In this document: positions 14,880 through 20,732 of the stretch, piece by piece
Position numbering within the stretch: the first letter of the stretch is position 1
Layout of the letters: every line of letters begins with the position of its first letter
Source: Oscillospiraceae bacterium
GTDB taxonomy: Bacteria > Bacillota > Clostridia > Oscillospirales > JAAYXM01
Length of the DNA stretch: 32,776 bases
Direction: 5' to 3'
Assembly: GCA_017439555.1 (NCBI GenBank)
Contig: JAFSIZ010000197.1
Coordinates: forward strand, 1 to 32,776
Notes under the pieces: model-generated
Seen by the model: the letters and a program-made list of their open reading frames with translations, nothing else
Told to the model about the DNA's origin: nothing
Database searches by the model: none
Made by a program: the position numbers and the translations under genes

Positions 14880-16804
14880 GAAGCAATCAGACGATCAGAT
14901 TTGCATATTCTGAGCTGTGCCGTTATCTGCAGCTGATAAATCCGGATTTGCTCATAAAGGAGTGTGTGCTGCCGGAGTATGTGGATGATAAAGCCAAGCT
15001 TTGGGTCGGCATTTCACGAGAGCTTGATGCTTTGCTGCCGAAAGTGGAAAAACGCGAGCTGGATGACGGGATATATATTGCTGTAAAGAATGGGACGGGT
15101 GTGATAACGGGTACGAATCCGCGCTCTGTGCTCATTGCTGTATACAGGTTTTTGAAAGAGCTGGGAGTCTCGTGGGTGCGCCCGGGAGCAGATGGAGAAA
15201 TGTTGCCTGATGCTTTACCTGAGGAATATTGCGTTGAAATATGTGAGGCTGCGTCATATCGTCACCGCGCGGTTTGTATCGAGGGGGCGGTCAGCTGTGA
15301 TCACGTCAAAAATATAATAGACTGGATACCAAAGGCGTCTATGAACGGATACTACATACAGTTCCGCGTGCCGTATACGTTTTTTGAGCGTTGGTATCGC
15401 CATATCGATAATCCTTATATCGAAGGTGAAGATGTTTCCTATGAGGATATTGCAGGCATAATGCAACGTCTTGAAGAAGAAATTTCGCTTCGTGGGCTTA
15501 TGTACCACACTGTCGGTCACGGCTGGACATGTGAGCCGTTTGGTATACGCGGTCTCGGCTGGGATAAGGTGGAGGATGATCTGCCCGGCAGCATAAGAGA
15601 GAAGCTTGCGCTTGTAAATGGGAAACGTGAGCTTTGGGGAGGAGTGCCGCTCAATACGAGTCTTTGTTATTCAAACTCCGAAGTGCGCGAGCTTATGAGC
15701 AATGCGGTTCTTGAATATTGCAGAGAAAATCCTCAGGCAGATTATGTTCACGTCTGGCTTGCTGACGGAAGCAATAACAACTGTGAATGTGAAAAGTGCA
15801 AAGAGAAAATGCCCTCGGATTATTATGTTATGATTCTTAATGAAATCGACCGCAAGCTGACGGATGCCGGGATTGACACAAAGATAGTGTTTCTTATGTA
15901 TCTTGATTTACTGTGGGTGTTTGAGGAAACGGAAATAAAAAATCCGGACCGCTTTCTTATGATGTTTGCGCCGATTACACGTTCATATACAAAATGCTTT
16001 ACTGAGTTTGATGAGAATGAAAAGGTTGAACGTGCGCCATATGTGAGAAATAAACTTCAGCTCCCGGCTCGTGTTGAGGAAAATGTTGCGTATCTGCGCT
16101 CCTGGCAGGAAAAGTTCGTCGGCGACAGTGTTGATTTTGATTATCATCTTATGTGGGATCACGTGTATGATCCGGGATATTACAAGTGTGCAGAGATTCT
16201 TCATAAAGATGCTTGCGGACTTGATAAAATCGGGCTCAATGGGCTTATAAGTTGCCAGCTTCAGCGCGTGTCGCTTCCGACAGGACTGCCGATGGAGATG
16301 ATGGCGAGCGGTCTGTGGAATAAGAATGGCGTTTTTCAGACGGAGGCAAAAAGGTATTTTGCCGATGCTTTCGGAGATGACGGTGAAAGGGCAAGGGAGT
16401 ATCTGAGCGTGCTCTCTGAACTCTTTATGCCGCAGTTTATGCGCGGAGAAATGGGGACGAAGTCGGAAGAAGCTGTGCAAAGCTACAGGAAGATAGATGG
16501 ATATGTAAAGAGCTTTTTACCGGTCATAGAAGAGAACATCGCAAAGACCTGCGGCAATATGCGCCGCTCCTGGGAGTATCTGCTTGCTCATTCAAAGCTT
16601 CTGGCGCCGTATGCCGATATGCTTATTTCGGCGGCGAGCGGAGAGGTTGATGAGATGCTCGAAAGGGTAAATGTGCTTTTTGATTGCGCGCGCAGGATGG
16701 AATGGGATGTGCACAATGTGTTTGAATCATATGAATTTGCTGTTTCCATCTATCGCTTTTTCGGAAGGGTCTTTAATGTGGGACCGGATGAAACGCTTCC
16801 GTAA
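14855..16804 (+). CDS. DUF4838 (glycosidase-like) protein
   Basis: 649 residues from the ATG at 14855, which has CGGAGGTAAG upstream; it overlaps the end of ispE by 25 bases. The N-terminal 150 residues resemble an alpha-glucuronidase-type N domain (LWVGISRELDALLP, VITGTNPRSVLIAVYRFLKELGVSWVRPG). The central part is the DUF4838 region, with the family's cysteine-rich loop (NCECEKCKEKMPSDYYVMILNEI) and an aspartate in DYVHVWLADG where an acid residue could sit. No signal peptide is present, so it is cytoplasmic, unusual for a glycan-active enzyme. A family of uncertain substrate; a role on imported oligosaccharides is inference. It is followed by a NagB-like gene 118 bases later. Confidence 0.85.
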   Translation: MHLDIARVGSNQTIRFAYSELCRYLQLINPDLLIKECVLPEYVDDKAKLWVGISRELDALLPKVEKRELDDGIYIAVKNGTGVITGTNPRSVLIAVYRFLKELGVSWVRPGADGEMLPDALPEEYCVEICEAASYRHRAVCIEGAVSCDHVKNIIDWIPKASMNGYYIQFRVPYTFFERWYRHIDNPYIEGEDVSYEDIAGIMQRLEEEISLRGLMYHTVGHGWTCEPFGIRGLGWDKVEDDLPGSIREKLALVNGKRELWGGVPLNTSLCYSNSEVRELMSNAVLEYCRENPQADYVHVWLADGSNNNCECEKCKEKMPSDYYVMILNEIDRKLTDAGIDTKIVFLMYLDLLWVFEETEIKNPDRFLMMFAPITRSYTKCFTEFDENEKVERAPYVRNKLQLPARVEENVAYLRSWQEKFVGDSVDFDYHLMWDHVYDPGYYKCAEILHKDACGLDKIGLNGLISCQLQRVSLPTGLPMEMMASGLWNKNGVFQTEAKRYFADAFGDDGERAREYLSVLSELFMPQFMRGEMGTKSEEAVQSYRKIDGYVKSFLPVIEENIAKTCGNMRRSWEYLLAHSKLLAPYADMLISAASGEVDEMLERVNVLFDCARRMEWDVHNVFESYEFAVSIYRFFGRVFNVGPDETLP

Positions 16805-16853
16805 AATGTATGGGAAAATATGCTAATAATATGTTAAGAAAAGAGTTTTGCTC

Positions 16854-16882
16854 TTGACAATTATGAGATATAATTATAAAAT
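16854..16882 (+). promoter_or_regulatory. Strong sigma-A promoter for the NagB-like gene
   Basis: A perfect TTGACA (16854-16859) and TAAAAT (16877-16882) are separated by 17 bases, 40 bases before the ATG. Together with the strong codon bias of the gene this predicts high expression. Confidence 0.8.
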
Positions 16883-16922
16883 AGTAGAGACGACTTATAA
16901 AAATATTAGGAGTTGAATTGAA

Positions 16923-17690
16923 ATGATTAAAGAAATGAAAGCTGACAAGATGCTTGTCAAGGTTTGCGAGTCCCGTTCAGAGCTCGGTGCTGTTGCTGCT
17001 GCTGATACTGCTGCTGCAATAAAGAAGCTTCTCGCTGAGAAGCCTGAGATCAACATGATCTTTGCTGCTGCTCCGTCTCAGAATGAGTTCCTTGAAACTC
17101 TCAAGAACGATCCGGAAATCGATTTCACACGCATCAATGCATTCCATATGGATGAGTACATAGGCCTTTCTGCAGATGCTCCGCAGGGCTTCGGTAACTT
17201 CCTCCGTGACAGACTTTTCGGCCAGGTTCCGTTCAAGTCTGTAAACTATCTTGATTGCTCAGCTGCAGATCCTGAAGCAGAGTGCGCACGCTACTCCAAG
17301 CTTCTCGAAGAGAATCCGACAGATATCGTTTGCATGGGTATCGGTGAGAATGGCCACATCGCATTCAACGATCCGCCTGTTGCAGATTTCAACGATCCGA
17401 AGCTTGTTAAGGTTGTTCAGCTTGATCTCGTCTGCCGCCAGCAGCAGGTCAATGACGGCTGCTTTGAGAAGCTCGATGATGTCCCGACACATGCGCTTTC
17501 TCTCACAGTTCCGGCTCTTATGCGTCCGAAGTATGTCTTCTGCATGGTTCCGGCTGCTACAAAGGCTCAGGCTGTTCATGACACAATCAACAATGCAGAG
17601 ATCAGCGAGAAGTGCCCGGCAACAATCCTCCGCACACACGATGCCGCAACTCTCTACATCGAGCCGGATAGCGCTGCTCTCCTCGGCTAA
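16923..17690 (+). CDS. NagB-like glucosamine-6-phosphate deaminase/isomerase family protein
   Basis: 255 residues, close to NagB length. Aligned by eye to E. coli NagB, the catalytic Asp72 is Asp77 (FHMDEY) and His143 is His145 (GENGHIAFND). However Asp141 is Asn143 and Glu148 is Asp150. The usual phosphate-binding loop GSTP is replaced by FAAAPSQNEF. So it belongs to a divergent NagB-like subfamily that may act on a different amino sugar phosphate. NagB turns GlcN-6-P into fructose-6-P and ammonia. Codon use is strongly biased (CTC, CGC, ATC, AAG), unlike its neighbours. It has its own strong promoter and terminator. Confidence 0.87.
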   Translation: MIKEMKADKMLVKVCESRSELGAVAAADTAAAIKKLLAEKPEINMIFAAAPSQNEFLETLKNDPEIDFTRINAFHMDEYIGLSADAPQGFGNFLRDRLFGQVPFKSVNYLDCSAADPEAECARYSKLLEENPTDIVCMGIGENGHIAFNDPPVADFNDPKLVKVVQLDLVCRQQQVNDGCFEKLDDVPTHALSLTVPALMRPKYVFCMVPAATKAQAVHDTINNAEISEKCPATILRTHDAATLYIEPDSAALLG

Positions 17691-17706
17691 TTCAAAACTT
17701 GAACTT

Positions 17707-17740
17707 AAAAAACGCGGAAGTTTTTCTTCCGCGTTTTTTT
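17707..17740 (+). terminator. Rho-independent terminator after the NagB-like gene
   Basis: A perfect 14-bp stem (17707-17720 with 17726-17739) begins with A6 and ends in T7. It is a strong intrinsic terminator, 16 bases after the stop. Confidence 0.93.
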
Positions 17741-17748
17741 ATATGCTG

Positions 17749-17779
17749 AAAAGCCACCGAAAGATGTTCGGTGGCTTTT
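17749..17779 (-). terminator. Terminator of the small alarmone synthetase gene
   Basis: A perfect 13-bp stem (17749-17761 with 17767-17779) flanked by AAAA and TTTT abuts the stop of the minus-strand gene at 17781. It lies back to back with the NagB-like terminator, separating two convergent genes. Confidence 0.85.
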
Positions 17780-17780
17780 G

Positions 17781-18470
17781 CTATATATTGACGGTCTTTC
17801 TCAGATTGTCCATCCTTTTATCGAGTTCGGCGCTGAGCTGTGAGCAGAGGAAAAGGTCGCTTGCCATTTCATCTGTGAATTCGGCGCTTTTTTTATATTT
17901 GAGCTGGTGCTCGAGAGCTGCCCAGGAATCCATCGCAATGGTTCGAAGCTGGATTTCGACTTTCATACTGCGCTTTTCGTGGAGAAGGAATATCGGTATG
18001 GATACGATGAGGTGCAGACTGCGATATCCGTTCGCTTTCGGATCTTTGATATAATCCTTCTTCGATATCAAAGTAACGTCATCCTGAGAGAGGAATGCGT
18101 CTGCGAGCATATATACATCGTGGGTGAAAGAGCAGATGACGCGCACGCCAGCGACGTCATTGAGGTTTTCTTCTATAGAATCGAGTGTGAGAGGCTTTTC
18201 GTTGCGCGAAAGCTTTTGTGCTATGCTTTCGATTCTTTTGAGTCTGCTTTTGATGCCGTTTATAGGGTTGCGGTCATATTGCAGAGAAAATTCTTCGTTC
18301 AAAACATTGAATTTGGTTTCGATTTCCATTATTGCGCATCTGTAATATGCCATAAGCTCTGAGAAGCTTTCCATCATATGCTTTGCGGCTGTGGCTTTTT
18401 TGCTGTCTGAAAATATATTCTGCAAAAATTGTCTGTCATTTTCGCTCAATAAATATGGTGATTGATTCAT
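17781..18470 (-). CDS. Small alarmone synthetase, RelQ/YjbM type (GTP pyrophosphokinase)
   Basis: 229 residues, in the 200-260 range of stand-alone synthetases with no hydrolase, TGS or ACT domain. The RelA/SpoT synthetase core is present: NDVAGVRVICSF, KANGYRSLHLIVSIP for GTP, and VEIQLRTIAMDSWAALEHQLKYKK with the catalytic glutamate in VEIQ. It makes (p)ppGpp from ATP and GTP or GDP under wall stress, in contrast to ribosome-bound Rel. The ATG has AGGAGG upstream. It diverges from mraZ, so the alarmone gene shares a 320-base regulatory gap with the division cluster. Confidence 0.95.
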   Translation of the reverse strand: MNQSPYLLSENDRQFLQNIFSDSKKATAAKHMMESFSELMAYYRCAIMEIETKFNVLNEEFSLQYDRNPINGIKSRLKRIESIAQKLSRNEKPLTLDSIEENLNDVAGVRVICSFTHDVYMLADAFLSQDDVTLISKKDYIKDPKANGYRSLHLIVSIPIFLLHEKRSMKVEIQLRTIAMDSWAALEHQLKYKKSAEFTDEMASDLFLCSQLSAELDKRMDNLRKTVNI

Positions 18471-18562
18471 AGCTGCCTCCTGTGTGCGAAGTTATGTGTG
18501 ATTATAACTTATCATCCGGAACGGAAAAAGTCAATAGGTGAGGTGGATGTAAATGGGATTTA

Positions 18563-18609
18563 CCACCACTTTTTACATTTCGTTCAAAAACTCCACCACT
18601 TTCCACCAC
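18563..18609. repeat. CCACCACTTT repeats (AAAGTGGTGG on the minus strand)
   Basis: CCACCACTTT occurs at 18563-18572 and again at 18593-18602, exactly 30 bases apart. A further CCACCAC starts at 18603, 10 bases later. On the minus strand the unit reads AAAGTGGTGG, like the AAGTGG units beside mraZ. They may be extra MraZ-type sites lying upstream of the promoter, in the opposite orientation. Confidence 0.5.
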
Positions 18610-18620
18610 GAGGTAAAACC

Positions 18621-18650
18621 TGTGGATAATTCTTTGGAAAATGTGGATAA
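18621..18650 (+). promoter_or_regulatory. Pair of perfect DnaA boxes
   Basis: TGTGGATAA (the complement of TTATCCACA) occurs at 18621-18629 and 18642-18650, in the same orientation and 21 bases (two helical turns) apart. Both match the high-affinity DnaA consensus TTATNCACA. They sit 70-100 bases upstream of the mraZ promoter. Two boxes do not make an origin, and no dnaA or dnaN gene is near, so a regulatory role is more likely. Confidence 0.65.
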
Positions 18651-18715
18651 CTTGAAATGTTTCGGTTTGGTTACAAAAAAATAAGAAAAATTGTAATGAA
18701 ATTTTAAAAAAACTA

Positions 18716-18744
18716 TTGATTTTTTACTATGTTGAGTTTATAAT
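18716..18744 (+). promoter_or_regulatory. Sigma-A promoter of the dcw cluster
   Basis: TTGATT (18716-18721) and a perfect TATAAT (18739-18744) are separated by 17 bases. Transcription would start near 18751, so the AAGTGG repeats lie just downstream in the leader. Confidence 0.8.
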
Positions 18745-18763
18745 ATAAATACGAATTTGAGGC

Positions 18764-18791
18764 AAGTGGTTTGAAGTGGGGGGTGAAGTTG
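18764..18791 (+). promoter_or_regulatory. Probable MraZ operator (AAGTGG direct repeats)
   Basis: AAGTGG occurs at 18764-18769 and 18774-18779, 10 bases apart, with a degenerate AAGTTG at 18786-18791. In E. coli, MraZ binds TGGGN repeats separated by 5 bases upstream of its own gene; here TGGTT-N5-TGGGG shows that spacing. In mycoplasmas the unit is AAAGTG-like. The repeats overlap the mraZ ribosome site, so binding would block both transcription and translation. Confidence 0.65.
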
Positions 18792-19201
18792 TGAGAGGTG
18801 AATACGCACACGTAATTGACGATAAGGGCAGATTGTTTATTCCGTCAAAATTCCGTACAGAGCTTGGTTGCAGCTTCGTTCTCACAAAAGGTCTCGGCAC
18901 CTGCCTTGCAGCATATCCACTTTCCGAATGGGCTCTTTTTGAAGAGAAGATAAAGTCTCTCCCGACACGCAAATCACGCGAGCTTCAGCTCTTTTTTGTT
19001 GCTCCGTCACAGGATATGGAGCTTGATGGGCAGGGGCGTATTCTCGTTCCTCAGAAGCTTCGCTCATACGCAAAGCTTGAAAAGAATCTTGTTATCGTCG
19101 GTATGATAGATCATCTTGAAATATGGTCAGAGGATGAATGGAACGCACAGAGCCTCACCGCTGATTATATAATGGATGTTATGGATGAGGCGGGGATTTA
19201 A
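18791..19201 (+). CDS. mraZ: Transcriptional regulator MraZ
   Basis: 136 residues from the GTG at 18791, giving MRGEYAHVIDDKGRLFIPSKFR, which matches the usual MraZ start; a GTG at 18776 would add VGGEV-type residues not in the family. GGGGGG precedes it at 7 bases. The two AbrB-like half-repeats (DDKGRLFIPSKFR and DGQGRILVPQKLR) are intact. MraZ binds the repeats upstream of its own gene and controls the division cluster. It is the first gene of the cluster, and its stop is one base before the rsmH ATG. Confidence 0.97.
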   Translation: MRGEYAHVIDDKGRLFIPSKFRTELGCSFVLTKGLGTCLAAYPLSEWALFEEKIKSLPTRKSRELQLFFVAPSQDMELDGQGRILVPQKLRSYAKLEKNLVIVGMIDHLEIWSEDEWNAQSLTADYIMDVMDEAGI

Positions 19202-19202
19202 A

Positions 19203-20120
19203 ATGTCAGAGCTTCATTTTTCGGTAATGCTCGGCGAATGTATTGAGATGCTCAATATAAATCCGAACGGAACTTATATCGACGGCACCTTCGGTCGCGG
19301 TGGACATTCGCGTGAAATAGCGCGCCGTCTTACAGGCGGCAGGCTCATCTGCATCGACCGCGACAGCAGCGCTATTGAATATGGCAAAGCGACGTTTTCT
19401 GAATTTGACAACGTAGAGTTTATCAAAGGCGATTTTTGCGATATACCGATTCTGGTATCTGAAAAGGTGGACGGAATACTTCTTGACCTCGGTGTTTCGT
19501 CACCTCAGCTCGATGAAGCCGAACGCGGCTTTTCATATATGGCAGACGGTCCGCTCGATATGAGAATGGACCGTGAAAGCTCCTTTTCTGCGCGTGAGTT
19601 TGTGAATGGGCGCAGCTTTGAAGAAATCAGAAGAGCTCTTTCTGAATACGGTGAAGAGAGATATGCATCGAAAATTGCATCTGCAATCGTGAGAGAAAGA
19701 GAAAAGGCAGAGATAACATCGACGCTTCAGCTCGTTGACATTATAAAATCGGCGATGCCGGCAGCGGCGCTCAGGGAAAAACAGCACCCGGCAAAACGCA
19801 GCTTCCAGGGTATAAGGATTGCTGTTAACGATGAGCTCGGGGAGATTGAGAGATTCCTTGAAAAGCTTCCGGATACGCTGAAGCCCGGGGGCAGAGCGGT
19901 GATAATAACGTTTCATTCGCTTGAAGACAGGCTTGTGAAGCATTTCTTTCGCGAGGCGGAAAAACCGTGTACGTGTCCGCCGTCGATTCCGGTATGTGTG
20001 TGTGGGAAAAAGCCGGTTTTAAAGGTGATAACCAATAAACCGTTATTGCCCACACAGGAAGAAGTTGAAAAAAATCCGCGCTCGCGCTCGGCAAAGGTGC
20101 GTGTGGCAGAGCGGCTGTAA
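19203..20120 (+). CDS. rsmH: 16S rRNA (cytosine-1402 N4) methyltransferase
   Basis: 305 residues, standard length. It methylates C1402 of 16S rRNA using S-adenosylmethionine. The SAM-binding motif is seen in DGTFGRGGHSREIARRL; further family motifs are GILLDLGVSSPQLD, RGFSYMADGPLDMRMD and the C-terminal LPTQEEVEKNPRSRSAKVRVAERL. The longer frame to 19176 overlaps mraZ and is not the start. Also known as mraW. It follows mraZ as in nearly all bacteria. Confidence 0.97.
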   Translation: MSELHFSVMLGECIEMLNINPNGTYIDGTFGRGGHSREIARRLTGGRLICIDRDSSAIEYGKATFSEFDNVEFIKGDFCDIPILVSEKVDGILLDLGVSSPQLDEAERGFSYMADGPLDMRMDRESSFSAREFVNGRSFEEIRRALSEYGEERYASKIASAIVREREKAEITSTLQLVDIIKSAMPAAALREKQHPAKRSFQGIRIAVNDELGEIERFLEKLPDTLKPGGRAVIITFHSLEDRLVKHFFREAEKPCTCPPSIPVCVCGKKPVLKVITNKPLLPTQEEVEKNPRSRSAKVRVAERL

Positions 20121-20140
20121 TTATGAAAGGATAAAGAAAG

Positions 20141-20641
20141 ATGCAGGCAATAGCTGAGAAGAGAAGAAAATATGATTTTTCCGCATTTGAGCGCGAGGAA
20201 GCAACTGTTTCGGATGGTGCTAAAAGAACACGCACGGCAGAAAGAGCATCAGCACGCAAGGCGGCAAAGCCTGCGATAAGCGGATTTGCAATTTTCTGCA
20301 GCGTAACGGTTTTTGTTATGCTCATCGCTCTTTTATATTCATATGCAAACCTCACAGAAGCAGCTGATATAAACAGAAGCCGCAGAGCAGAGCTCGAAGA
20401 TATGCGCGAAGAAATACAGATGCTCGAGGTAAGCCGCAATCAGCGCCTCGGTGCGCTTCAGATCCGCGATTATGCTGTTACAAAGCTCGGTATGAGCAAG
20501 ATAGATAAGTCACAGATTACATATGTCTCGACTTCGGGCGGCGACCGTTTTGAGATTGGTGAGCCGGGGGAGAAAGAGATGCCAAAGCTTATTTCGGGTC
20601 TTGCAAAGGGATTTTCAATAATTGTGGAATTCATAAATTGA
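20141..20641 (+). CDS. ftsL: FtsL-like cell division protein
   Basis: 166 residues. A basic, disordered N-terminus (about 1-46) leads to one membrane segment (about 47-70, FAIFCSVTVFVMLIALLYSYANL). This is followed by a coiled-coil (EDMREEIQMLEVSRNQRLGALQIRDYAVTKLGM), the FtsL/septum-initiator pattern. It is a bitopic protein that bridges FtsQ/DivIB to FtsW and the PBP. Sequence identity within the family is low, so the name rests on topology plus the position between rsmH and the PBP. It carries a C-terminal extension of about 40 residues ending in the amphipathic KLISGLAKGFSIIVEFIN, longer than typical FtsL. Confidence 0.85.
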   Translation: MQAIAEKRRKYDFSAFEREEATVSDGAKRTRTAERASARKAAKPAISGFAIFCSVTVFVMLIALLYSYANLTEAADINRSRRAELEDMREEIQMLEVSRNQRLGALQIRDYAVTKLGMSKIDKSQITYVSTSGGDRFEIGEPGEKEMPKLISGLAKGFSIIVEFIN

Positions 20642-20706
20642 CATTTGTGACAATATAGATTTATAGGCAGAGTTTAACAGCGGAGTTTGTGGTATGCATG
20701 CTCCGC
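20638..20706 (+). promoter_or_regulatory. Possible internal promoter and hairpin in the ftsL-PBP gap
   Basis: TTGACA (20638-20643) overlaps the ftsL stop; TTATAGG lies 17-18 bases later. A hairpin follows (GCGGAG at 20680-20685 with CTCCGC at 20701-20706, extended by AACA/TTGTT with a bulge), without a T run. The PBP may therefore also be transcribed from inside the cluster. Confidence 0.4.
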
Positions 20707-20732
20707 GTTGTTACTATAATAGGGGTGATCCA

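Larger units (their letters stand above)
18471..18790. promoter_or_regulatory. 320-base regulatory gap between the alarmone synthetase and mraZ
   Basis: No gene is seen here. On the minus strand a TATAAT (18501-18506) with TTGACT (18529-18534) serves the alarmone gene imperfectly, because the spacing is 22 bases. On the plus strand it contains, in order: TGG pairs at 18544 and 18554 (10 bp apart); CCACCACTTT at 18563-18572 and 18593-18602; CCACCAC at 18603-18609; two DnaA boxes; a T/A-rich stretch; the mraZ promoter; and the AAGTGG operator. The concentration of repeats suggests several regulators act here. Confidence 0.7.

Noticed and set aside
17251..18054. A 267-residue plus-strand frame across the NagB-like end and the alarmone gene
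   Set aside because: It crosses two strong terminators and reads as Ser/Arg low-complexity; both real genes are certain.
18621..18650. A replication origin at the DnaA boxes
   Set aside because: Only two boxes, with no dnaA, dnaN or clear AT-rich 13-mer array nearby; a regulatory role fits better.
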